The notes under the pieces: generated by a model
What the model was told of the DNA's origin: nothing
Databases searched by the model: none
The model's input: the letters and a program-made list of their open reading frames with translations, nothing else
Shown: piece after piece, positions 1 to 5,739 of the stretch
How the letters are laid out: every line of letters begins with the position of its first letter
Position numbering within the stretch: position 1 is the stretch's first letter
Program-made: the position numbers and the translations under genes
Origin: Desulfobacterales bacterium
GTDB lineage: Bacteria; Desulfobacterota; Desulfobacteria; Desulfobacterales; JAFDCJ01
DNA: 7,795 bases
NCBI GenBank assembly: GCA_020345785.1
Contig: CP070771.1
Location: 1,110,914-1,118,708, forward strand
Direction of reading: 5' to 3'

Positions 1-1266
1 ACCAAGGAGATCAGCGCCACGTTGCCGGGATTTATCATTTTATACGAATGGTATTTTTTCCAAGGATTGAGCCGGCAGTGGGGTTCGCGCCATTTGCTGA
101 TTTTGCTGGGTTTCGGCTTGCTTATCCTTTTAATATCAATGATTTACTTCAAAAACGCCCCGCTTGCGCGAATACTGTCCAGCTATGATACCAGAGACTT
201 TACCATGACGCAGCGCGTGCTGACGCAATTTCGGGTTGTTATATTCTACATCAGTCTTCTGATATGGCCCCGCCCGTCAAGATTGAATCTGGACCACGAT
301 TTTGCCCTCTCTTATTCCCTGACCGATCCCACGACGACCCTCTTTGCGGCCCTGGCCATCATGGTTTTGATCGTTCTGGCAATCCTGACGGCTCGGCGAG
401 ATCCGCTCTTATCCTTTGGTATTCTCTGGTTTTTTGGCAATCTTGCAATTGAGTCTTCGGTAATCGGGCTGGAACTCGTATTCGAACATCGCAACTATTT
501 ACCCTCCATGCTGGGCATTATGCTCATGGTCGCCCTGGTGCTCAGGTATATCAAGCCGGTTTGGCTGGGAGTAATCCCGCTGTGTATTGTGGGGACGCTT
601 TTTACGGCGTGGACGTATCAAAGAAACACGGTCTGGGTGGATGAAATTACTCTGTACCAGGACTGTGTCGAAAAGTCTCCTGCCAAAGCGCGGCCGCACA
701 ACAACCTGGGAGCGGCTCTCCTCCGTGGCGGCCGGGTGGCAGAGGCTGTCAAACAATTTCGCAGGGCCCTGGATATGAAACACGACTATGCCGATGCCCA
801 CTACAACCTGGGATCTGCGTTGGCCCGTCAGGGAGAGCTGGAGCAGGGGATTCGCCATTTCAGCGAAACGCTGCGCCTTCAACCAAAGCATTTAAGAGCC
901 CTCAACGACATGGGGGTGGCACTGGTGCTCCTGGGCCGTTACCGGGAGGCGATGGAGTATCTTGAGGCCGCCCTCAAAATTAACCCTTCAGATGCGGATG
1001 TGCACAGTAACCTTGGATTCGCTTTAAAAAGACTTGGCGATCCGGATGGTGCTGTCCGGCATCTATCAAAGGCACTGGCCATCGATCCAGACCACGCCGA
1101 TGCCCTCAATAATCTCGGACTGGTTCTCAAGGATCAGGGGCAAATCGATGCAGCGTATAAGCTCTTTGCCCGTGCGCTCCAAATTAATCCTAATTTGGAG
1201 CAGGCCCGCCGCAATCTGGCAGAAATCGAAAAACAGAGGCAGGATGATGGAAAGCCGGCCGAGTAA
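1..1266 (+). CDS. Polytopic membrane protein with C-terminal TPR array (5' end missing)
   Basis: The reading frame is open from base 1 and ends at TAA 1264-1266, so the gene starts outside the window; a TTG at 22-24 is unlikely to be the start because the upstream residues (TKEISATLPG) read like conserved membrane-protein sequence. Counting residues from base 1, about six hydrophobic segments lie near 31-50, 79-89, 114-130, 139-156, 171-181 and 188-204. A short linker follows, then five 34-residue TPR units beginning at about 229, 263, 297, 331 and 365, plus a partial one at 399. Each unit has the usual pattern (for example NNLGAALLRGG then ALxxxP). The layout resembles bacterial membrane-plus-TPR proteins related to GT-C glycosyltransferases such as the eukaryotic TMTC family, whose catalytic acidic loop would lie in the missing N-terminus. 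I infer an inner-membrane protein with a soluble protein-binding TPR tail. A glycosyltransferase role is only a suggestion. Confidence 0.85.
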   Translation, partial: TKEISATLPGFIILYEWYFFQGLSRQWGSRHLLILLGFGLLILLISMIYFKNAPLARILSSYDTRDFTMTQRVLTQFRVVIFYISLLIWPRPSRLNLDHDFALSYSLTDPTTTLFAALAIMVLIVLAILTARRDPLLSFGILWFFGNLAIESSVIGLELVFEHRNYLPSMLGIMLMVALVLRYIKPVWLGVIPLCIVGTLFTAWTYQRNTVWVDEITLYQDCVEKSPAKARPHNNLGAALLRGGRVAEAVKQFRRALDMKHDYADAHYNLGSALARQGELEQGIRHFSETLRLQPKHLRALNDMGVALVLLGRYREAMEYLEAALKINPSDADVHSNLGFALKRLGDPDGAVRHLSKALAIDPDHADALNNLGLVLKDQGQIDAAYKLFARALQINPNLEQARRNLAEIEKQRQDDGKPAE

Positions 1267-1302
1267 GCGGGGCTGCCGCTGAACCTGATGCGCCCAATTC
1301 AA

Positions 1303-1328
1303 AAGGGCACCTTTAGCGGGGTGCCCTT
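1303..1328 (+). terminator. Hairpin downstream of the TPR membrane gene, possible terminator
   Basis: A perfect 9-bp stem (AAGGGCACC 1303-1311 with GGTGCCCTT 1320-1328) encloses an 8-nt loop, 36 nt after the stop codon. The 3' side continues ATCTAACTCC, so there is no good U-tract. It could be a weak intrinsic terminator or an mRNA 3'-end stabiliser. A second perfect hairpin (CACCGGC, TAT loop, GCCGGTG) follows at 1349-1365. Confidence 0.5.
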
Positions 1329-1334
1329 ATCTAA

Positions 1335-1448
1335 CTCCATTCATAAGCCACCGGCTATGCCGGTGAGAATTGAAAAGGTTTTACCGTTACAGCGGGAGTA
1401 TTCTTCGGTGGTCCAGACCTAAACGACGCCGGTGACATATGAATGGAG
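1335..1448. repeat. Imperfect inverted repeat, 21-nt arms (first of three in a row)
   Basis: The arm at 1335-1355 and the reverse complement of 1428-1448 match at 19 of 21 positions, with a perfect outer 11 nt (CTCCATTCATA). The 72-nt centre shows no coding potential. The inner part of the left arm can alternatively fold into the local hairpin at 1349-1365. The function is unknown. It could be a small non-autonomous palindromic element. Confidence 0.7.
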
Positions 1449-1454
1449 ATAAAA

Positions 1455-1672
1455 TAAAGAATTTTGGCTTATTTTTTTGGTCTCTTTGTGTCTGCCAGCG
1501 TAGCCACAATTTCCGCATCCTGCTGAACAACACAAGATGCACGCGAATGATGAGGCGTTCACATGCATGCCAAACCACAAAGGTCAGCGACAAAGGTGAT
1601 CGAAATATGTTACGGAAATTTACAAAGGCATGCGTTAGCCGGAAAAACTATTGATGCAGCCAAAATTCTTTA
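1455..1672. repeat. Perfect 15-nt inverted repeat bounding 218 bp (second of three)
   Basis: TAAAGAATTTTGGCT at 1455-1469 is exactly the reverse complement of 1658-1672. The element begins 6 nt after the preceding inverted repeat and ends 6 nt before the next. The 188-nt interior contains only short unconvincing reading frames with no recognisable protein. It fits a small palindromic or MITE-like insertion. No transposase is visible. Confidence 0.6.
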
Positions 1673-1678
1673 AATACG

Positions 1679-1760
1679 TCAGCGACCAGCGGCAGAACAT
1701 GGTCCTACGGCCTCTTCCAGGGGCCTTCCTCATACCCCCAGCTCTGCTGGTGGTCGCTGA
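1679..1760 (-). repeat. Long imperfect hairpin directly 3' of tRNA-Leu (third of three)
   Basis: Bases 1679-1698 and 1741-1760 pair at 18 of 20 positions, counting one G-U, with mismatches only in the middle of the stem. Read on the minus strand it starts 3 nt after the encoded CCA end of tRNA-Leu. Its 42-nt apical part can form a smaller GGCC/GGCC stem around a purine-rich GGAA-containing loop. As transcribed with the tRNA it would form a large stem-loop that might mark the 3' end or processing site. No strong U-tract follows (GTATTTAAAGAATTTT), so it is not a textbook intrinsic terminator. It could also be a small structured RNA or simply another repeat. Confidence 0.6.
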
Positions 1761-1763
1761 TTG

Positions 1764-1851
1764 TGGTGCCGGAGGGGAGAATCGAACTCCCACGGCCGCA
1801 AGGGCCACTGGATTTTGAGTCCAGCGCGTCTACCAATTTCACCACTCCGGC
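1764..1851 (-). tRNA. tRNA-Leu (anticodon CAA)
   Basis: On the minus strand the sequence opens with GCCGGAG and closes with CTCCGGC, giving a perfect 7-bp acceptor stem, then discriminator A and an encoded CCA (1764-1766). The anticodon arm CTGGA-CTCAAAA-TCCAG has anticodon CAA at 1815-1817, which reads UUG leucine codons. A long variable arm (TGGCCCTTGCGGCCG region) marks it as a class II tRNA, and the T-arm carries GTTCGAATC. Total length is 88 nt including CCA. It has its own promoter and points toward the hairpin at 1679-1760. Confidence 0.97.
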
Positions 1852-1863
1852 TTTTGACCTGGT

Positions 1864-1892
1864 TTTATATGCAAGAATATGTGTAATGTCAA
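1864..1892 (-). promoter_or_regulatory. Sigma-70 type promoter for tRNA-Leu
   Basis: On the minus strand a consensus -35 box TTGACA (1887-1892) is followed by a 17-nt spacer and a -10 box TATAAA (1864-1869). The predicted start near 1857 would leave only a few leader nucleotides before the mature tRNA 5' end at 1851. Box quality, spacing and position all agree. Confidence 0.85.
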
Positions 1893-2232
1893 GACATAAG
1901 GATTAATTAATCCGCCCTGAAAAATAGCCCATCGAAGGGTGTAAATAGTTCTTTGAAAACTGAAGAAGGTTTTTTGATCATAGCGCCGGCGAATTAATTA
2001 CTTTATGCTGCGCCTCATTTGTTTGGAATTTTGATTTTGGGTCATTGGGATTTGTTTCAGCCCGCCCTGGTGCGACGTGATTGGTATATACCATTATCCG
2101 TTTCAGGCTTGTAGCTTTACTCACTAAATACATCACGAATTTATTCGGTCTGGGCCAGGGATTTGGAATTTGGTGCTTAGAATTTTCATAATATCGGTCA
2201 GTTACTTGTTTGAATGACGGAACCCTTATTCA
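1893..2232. other. Gene-free AT-rich stretch with degenerate T/G-rich repeats
   Basis: No reading frame here looks like a protein. The stretch lies between the tRNA-Leu promoter and the 3' end of the tsaC-type gene. It holds loosely repeated T/G-rich words: GGGATTTG with TTTGGAATTT near 2020-2055 and again near 2157-2180. There is also a perfect 12-nt palindrome TGGTATATACCA at 2082-2093. No clear terminator for the minus-strand gene run was found just after 2233. Confidence 0.5.
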
Positions 2233-2877
2233 TTACAGTTCGACGAGGTTCATAATTTCGTCGGCGGATATTGTTCCTTCCCGCAGAATTCTCGGTTTGC
2301 CGGCCGTCACATCAACCACGGTTGAACCGCTGCCCCCTTTTAACGGCCCCGCGTTCAAAATAAGATCCAGCTGCCGGGCAACTTGCGGTACCAGATCTTC
2401 GATTCGATGACAACCGGGATCTCCTGAAAGATTGGCGCTGGTGCCTGTGACAGGGCCGGCAACCGCCTTAACCAAAGCGGAAGCTACGGGGTGCCCGGGC
2501 AGTCTGATCCCGATTTTGCCGCTGCCACCGGTAAGAACAGGGGGGACGACGTCGCCGGCTTCAAAGACAAGGGTTACCTCACCCGGCCAAAATTTGCGCA
2601 TAATATCCGCTGCAACCTCTGTTACGTTTTTTACCAGTCGGTCCAACTGCGAAACATCGGCGATTAAGATCAATACCGGTTTTACATCCGGTCGCTGCTT
2701 TATGCTAAATATTCGCCGGACGGCCTCGGTGTTGAAAGCATCAGCGCCCAGTCCATACAGACAGCGGGTGGGAAAAGCGATTACCCCACCCGACCGAACA
2801 ACGCTGGCGGCCTTCATGATTGTCTTGGGGGCTGGGCGTTGCGGATCCACTTGAACTATTTTGCTTTTAAAGCCCAT
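2233..2877 (-). CDS. tsaC: L-threonylcarbamoyladenylate synthase, TsaC/YrdC type
   Basis: The 214-residue product is a single YrdC-fold domain. By family knowledge it makes threonylcarbamoyl-AMP from threonine, bicarbonate and ATP, the first step of t6A formation at position 37 of ANN-reading tRNAs, in the cytosol. Visible motifs are GGVIAFPTRCLYGLGADA (30-47), the KQRP basic motif (60-63), PGEVTLVFEA (98-107), GKIGIRLPGHP (120-130), TGTSANLSGDP (144-154) and the C-terminal GGSGSTVVDV/RILREG (181-201). Length fits the short TsaC/YwlC class; the extra Sua5 domain is absent. I chose the ATG at 2875-2877. An in-frame TTG at 2890-2892 would add five residues but has no better ribosome site. It follows purE by 272 nt, and that gap holds a large palindrome. 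Confidence 0.93.
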   Translation of the reverse strand: MGFKSKIVQVDPQRPAPKTIMKAASVVRSGGVIAFPTRCLYGLGADAFNTEAVRRIFSIKQRPDVKPVLILIADVSQLDRLVKNVTEVAADIMRKFWPGEVTLVFEAGDVVPPVLTGGSGKIGIRLPGHPVASALVKAVAGPVTGTSANLSGDPGCHRIEDLVPQVARQLDLILNAGPLKGGSGSTVVDVTAGKPRILREGTISADEIMNLVEL

Positions 2878-2908
2878 TACTAATAAGTTCAATAATGTTT
2901 AGACATGG

Positions 2909-3142
2909 ATTCACCGCAGAGACGCAAAGAACGCAGAGGGTATTTTTCTTATTCCTTTTCGGTGAGAGGCCAAAAAGGAATAAACGCAAGCCCTTCGCGC
3001 ATTTGTCAGCGATTGTCCCATTGTCTATGCCGCCAAATACAATTTCTTGGTATTGGGGCTAATTGTCCTTTATGTTTACCGTCCCCTCCACGGCAAACAT
3101 AAAAAAAGAATTCTTTGCGTACCCTGTGCCTCTGCGGTGAAT
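2909..3142. repeat. Nested palindromic element between purE and tsaC (CACCGCAGAG family)
   Basis: The outer arms ATTCACCGCAGAG (2909-2921) and its exact complement (3130-3142) are followed inward by a second perfect pair, ACGCAAAGAA (2922-2931) with 3111-3120; the right side carries 9 extra nt between the two. Inside lie two further hairpins: an 11-bp perfect stem TTATTCCTTTT (2949-2959 with 2973-2983) and a 13-of-14 stem (3069-3082 with 3090-3103, 7-nt loop). No protein is recognisable. From memory, words such as TTCACCGCAGAGACGC recur in intergenic DNA of Desulfobacterota and other anaerobes; this was not checked. The element begins 7 nt after the purE stop codon. Confidence 0.75.
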
Positions 3143-3149
3143 ATGAATA

Positions 3150-3677
3150 TTAGCCGGCCTCAACCGCCTTTGCTTTAGCTTCGACCTGTCGGGCCATATC
3201 CTGCTTAAAATCTTCGAGCTTTCGGCCAAGCTCAGGATCAGCGGTTGCAATGATTTGCACCGCTAAAATACCGGCATTGCGGGCGCCGGGTTTACCGATT
3301 GCCATGGTCGCCACTGGAATACCGGGAGGCATCTGCACCGTTGCCAGCAGTGCATCCAGTCCTTGAAGACATGAAGAGTCAATGGGAACACCGATCACCG
3401 GCAGGTGCGTATGGGCGGCCAGAACACCGGCCAGATGGGCGGCGTGACCGGCGCCGGCGATGATCACCTTTAAGCCTCTTTTTAAGGCGGAACCGGCAAA
3501 TTCGGCCGCCCGCTGCGGACTTCTATGAGCCGAGGCTACCGTCATTTCATACGGTATTTCAAACTTTCTCAAAACAGCTGCCGCTTCATTCATGATGTCC
3601 AGGTCGGAATCAGAGCCCATCACGATTCCAACCAGCGGTGTTCCGACACTACCGTTTACATTTTTTTCTCCGGTCAT
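3150..3677 (-). CDS. purE: N5-carboxyaminoimidazole ribonucleotide mutase (PurE)
   Basis: The 175-residue product is of normal length for class I PurE, which interconverts N5-CAIR and CAIR in de novo purine synthesis as a cytosolic octamer. Motifs are GSDSD (21-25), SAHRSP (49-54, with the conserved His51), AGAGHAAHLAGV (74-85, with His81) and VQMPPGIPVATMAIG (114-128). The glycine-rich loop reads GAGHAAHLAG where the E. coli type has GAGGAAHLPG, a variation I believe occurs in related bacteria. The start ATG at 3675-3677 has a strong AAAGGAG site (3688-3694) 10 nt upstream. No purK lies beside it, so the ATP-dependent N5-CAIR synthetase would have to be encoded elsewhere, or the enzyme works as an AIR carboxylase. 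It sits downstream of the ATP-grasp gene and upstream of tsaC. Confidence 0.96.
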   Translation of the reverse strand: MTGEKNVNGSVGTPLVGIVMGSDSDLDIMNEAAAVLRKFEIPYEMTVASAHRSPQRAAEFAGSALKRGLKVIIAGAGHAAHLAGVLAAHTHLPVIGVPIDSSCLQGLDALLATVQMPPGIPVATMAIGKPGARNAGILAVQIIATADPELGRKLEDFKQDMARQVEAKAKAVEAG

Positions 3678-3705
3678 CGAAAATAGTCTCCTTTCAAATA
3701 TGCGT

Positions 3706-3803
3706 ATTTAGTGTTTGGTGTTCGGTGTTTAGTGCCCGGTGAACTGTCAACTTACTGGGAAATCAAATACATTCTACCAAACACAAAACACCCAACACTA
3801 AAT
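3706..3803. repeat. Imperfect inverted repeat upstream of purE, 28-nt arms
   Basis: The arm at 3706-3733 matches the reverse complement of 3776-3803 at 24 of 28 positions. Both arms are built from the word TTTAGTGTTTGGTGTT and variants, so they also look like short tandem repeats. The element lies in the leader region of purE, ending 12 nt upstream of its AAAGGAG site. Transcribed from the minus strand it would form a long stem with a 42-nt loop. Similar TTTAGTGTTTGGTG words are, to my recollection, common between genes in Desulfobacterota. Confidence 0.75.
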
Positions 3804-3849
3804 CCATGAAAAATTATAGCTATTACAATTTTATCAATTATGAATCCCT

Positions 3850-3877
3850 TTTCGTGTTTTCTTTCTTTCGTGTTTTC
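3850..3877. repeat. Two-copy direct repeat TTTCGTGTTTTC
   Basis: The 12-nt word occurs exactly at 3850-3861 and 3866-3877, a 16-nt period, just beyond the stop codon of the minus-strand ATP-grasp gene (3886-3888). It is low in complexity and may be a remnant of the same kind of intergenic repeat found nearby. No function is apparent. Confidence 0.45.
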
Positions 3878-3885
3878 GTGATTAA

Positions 3886-4653
3886 TCATTCCGGTTTGTC
3901 CAAACATCGAAAACGATTTGCCAGGGTTGTTAGCAGCAGCTGCTTCTTTCGATTAAGCTCTTTTCTGCTGACTGCAGCTCCCTTTATACCGCCCATGAGT
4001 GAAATCTCGGAGAGGTAATGTTCACCGTTGTCCATGATCAGCAAATCAAGATGAGCATAGGGAAATTTGCCCCGTTCCATGGCCGAGCGGCAAAACTGTT
4101 GTCCCTTTGCATCAAGAATGAAAGGACGGCTTTTTCCGCCCACACAGAGGTTGTTTCTGAAGTTGTGCTGATTTTTGCGGCTGTAGGCTTCGACGTAATC
4201 GCCGACTATGATCACCCGCACGTCGATTAAATTTTCGACACGCGGCTGCAGGACAAAAGGGTAGGGTGATTCAGAAAACGCCAGCGTGTTATAGACAGCA
4301 TCGATGTTTTCCCAGCGCCGCACACCATGACCGCAATGCATATGGTCTTGTTTGGTTACGACCGAGGTAATTCCCTGTCGGTTATAGTGAGCAATGGCAT
4401 CAAGCAAATCCGATCGGCGATGGATCGCCAAGGTGTGCGGCAGCATCCAATCCTTGAGGACAAGGGTCTGGGCAGTCTTGGAACCATTTAGAACCTGGGA
4501 CAGGGCCGAGGGCAGGCAGTGAATTCCCCGTTCGAGGAGGTCTATCAACACCGTTTTTTTCAAGTGCCTGAAAGAAATCAAACCGACAAAGATATCGCCC
4601 GGCTTGAGTTGATCATAACGCGCCCGCAATTCCCTGATGCCTGAGATGATCAT
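3886..4653 (-). CDS. RimK-like ATP-grasp protein of unknown substrate
   Basis: This 255-residue soluble protein has the ATP-grasp order of the RimK/glutathione-synthetase branch, which joins a carboxylate to an amine through an acyl phosphate. Seen in sequence: a central-domain lysine and glycine-rich loop (VVTKQDHMHCGHGV, 98-111, Lys101), a hinge FVLQPRVE (133-140), DVRVIIVGDYVEAYSRK (144-160), the NFRNNL basic/Asn cluster (164-169), AHLDLL (200-205, Asp203) and SEISLMGGIKGA (215-226). In RimK the last motif is normally E-x-N with the Asn helping bind Mg2+; here it is Glu216-Ile-Ser218. The N-terminal domain is short. The ATG at 4651-4653 has AGGTGA (4658-4663) 4 nt before it. It sits between ddl and purE, separated from ddl by a palindromic element. 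A peptide-ligase or cofactor role is possible; I cannot name the substrate. Confidence 0.8.
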   Translation of the reverse strand: MIISGIRELRARYDQLKPGDIFVGLISFRHLKKTVLIDLLERGIHCLPSALSQVLNGSKTAQTLVLKDWMLPHTLAIHRRSDLLDAIAHYNRQGITSVVTKQDHMHCGHGVRRWENIDAVYNTLAFSESPYPFVLQPRVENLIDVRVIIVGDYVEAYSRKNQHNFRNNLCVGGKSRPFILDAKGQQFCRSAMERGKFPYAHLDLLIMDNGEHYLSEISLMGGIKGAAVSRKELNRKKQLLLTTLANRFRCLDKPE

Positions 4654-4663
4654 TGCATCACCT

Positions 4664-4793
4664 GAAGAATGAAAATTGAAGATTGCAGATTGAATAATTA
4701 TGGAATCCCATCATTTTTTCTCTTTTCCGTAAAAGGATGAGAGATTAGATAAACTGAAATCCACAATTTTTCAATATTCAATATTCACTCTTC
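4664..4793. repeat. Imperfect inverted repeat between ddl and the ATP-grasp gene
   Basis: The arm starting at 4664 (GAAGAATGAAAATTGAAGAT and onward to about 4691) matches the reverse complement of 4765-4793 at about 24 of 29 positions. The arms consist of repeated ATTGAA/GATTGA words. The element fills the gap between the ddl stop codon (4801) and the ATP-grasp gene. Its left end directly abuts the AGGTGA ribosome site at 4658-4663, so a stem in the minus-strand transcript would end next to the Shine-Dalgarno sequence. A partial copy of the same wording (ATTGAAGATTGAAAAATGAA) occurs at 6415-6434 upstream of the PurD-like gene. Confidence 0.7.
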
Positions 4794-4800
4794 AATAATC

Positions 4801-5733
4801 TCAACGCTCCTCAAGGCCCAGTTCGATGAGTTTGTCAAGAACCTGACTGAAACTCATGCCGGCCTGTTGAGCGGCCTGGGGGAAAAGACTGGTTGCGGTC
4901 ATTCCAGGAATCGTGTTGGTTTCCAGCACATACACTTCATCATCTTTCAAGATCATATCGGTTCGGCTGTAGCCCTTGCAAAAAAGAGCCCGATGAGCAA
5001 TTTTAGCGTATTCTTGTGCTTTTTGCGTCAATTCTTCACTAATGCGCGCCGGACATATTTCCTGGCTAACGCCGGCTGTATATTTGGCCTCATAGTCGAA
5101 AAAATCATGGGATTCATCCGGAATTATTTCTATAAGCGGCAATGCTTCCAGCTGTTTGTTGCCGATCACCCCCCCGGTAAGCTCCATGCCATCAATGTGC
5201 GATTCTACCAGGACAACAGTGTCATGTTCACGCGCTTTATCTATGGCATGCTGCAGGTCGTCGGCTGACTTCACAATGGACATACCGACACTTGAACCGG
5301 CCGCCGCAGGCTTGACAACGAGGGGCATACCGATTTGCGCCACACATTTAGCTGCGTCCACGGTGTCATTTCCTTCATAGACAACATAAGGCGGCACGGT
5401 CAGACCGGCCCGTTCATAAAGCTGTTTGGTGACAACTTTGTTCATGGCAAGCGCACTGCCTAGAACACCCGAACCCTGATAGGGGATTTCGAGCAGATCC
5501 AGCAGGCCTTGAACCGTCCCATCCTCACCATAAGGTCCGTGCAAAATGATCAGGGCAATATCGATCTTGGAGGCATCTTGCATCAACCGGGCCAAATCGG
5601 TTTTGGGATCATACTTTACAATGTTGTATTTGTTCTTATCCAACGCTTCATAAACCTGTTCGCCGCTGTGCAGCGATACTTCACGTTCGGATGAGATACC
5701 TCCGGCCAGAAGAGCGACAGTGAGTTTTTTCAT
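4801..5733 (-). CDS. ddl: D-alanine--D-alanine ligase
   Basis: The 310-residue product has the usual length of Ddl (E. coli DdlB has 306). The cytosolic ATP-grasp enzyme makes the D-Ala-D-Ala dipeptide for peptidoglycan precursors. Motifs in order: GGISSEREVSLHSG (11-24, Glu16 for the first D-Ala), HGPYGEDGTVQG (65-76), KPAAAGSSVGM (141-151, Lys141 for ATP), FFDYEAKY (211-218), GYSRTD (254-259, Arg257 and Asp259), and LETNTIPGMTATSLFP (270-285, with metal ligands Glu271 and Asn273, and Ser282). All catalytic positions I can align are present, and Tyr218 agrees with D-Ala rather than D-lactate use. It starts 6 nt after the DUF1992 stop codon, and its AGG site (5743-5745) overlaps that stop, so the two are probably translationally coupled. 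Confidence 0.97.
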   Translation of the reverse strand: MKKLTVALLAGGISSEREVSLHSGEQVYEALDKNKYNIVKYDPKTDLARLMQDASKIDIALIILHGPYGEDGTVQGLLDLLEIPYQGSGVLGSALAMNKVVTKQLYERAGLTVPPYVVYEGNDTVDAAKCVAQIGMPLVVKPAAAGSSVGMSIVKSADDLQHAIDKAREHDTVVLVESHIDGMELTGGVIGNKQLEALPLIEIIPDESHDFFDYEAKYTAGVSQEICPARISEELTQKAQEYAKIAHRALFCKGYSRTDMILKDDEVYVLETNTIPGMTATSLFPQAAQQAGMSFSQVLDKLIELGLEER

Positions 5734-5739
5734 AAAATT

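Noticed and set aside
1329..1640. Integron attC site suggested by ATCTAAC at 1329-1335 and GCGTTAGCC near 1632-1640.
   Set aside because: The spacing of about 310 bp is too long for attC, the second core does not fit GTTRRRY, and no integrase or cassette series is present.
1439..1654. Possible 71-codon plus-strand gene in the gap before tRNA-Leu.
   Set aside because: It overlaps an inverted repeat, has no convincing ribosome site, and its translation has no protein-like composition or recognisable motif.
1679..1760. Signal recognition particle (4.5S) RNA, prompted by the GGAA loop of the hairpin.
   Set aside because: The conserved SRP RNA words around the tetraloop (GGUCAGG and AGCAGCC) are absent on both strands.
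1764..2877. Functional link between the tsaC-type gene and the nearby tRNA-Leu.
   Set aside because: t6A modification affects tRNAs reading ANN codons. tRNA-Leu(CAA) reads UUG, so the proximity is probably accidental.
2878..2892. In-frame TTG at 2890-2892 as start of the tsaC-type gene.
   Set aside because: It adds only MNLLV, which is not family-like, and has no ribosome site. The ATG at 2875-2877 is preferred.
3745..3750. Minus-strand TTGACA as a -35 box for purE.
   Set aside because: No acceptable -10 box lies 16-18 nt downstream; the sequence there is ACACCGAAC-like.
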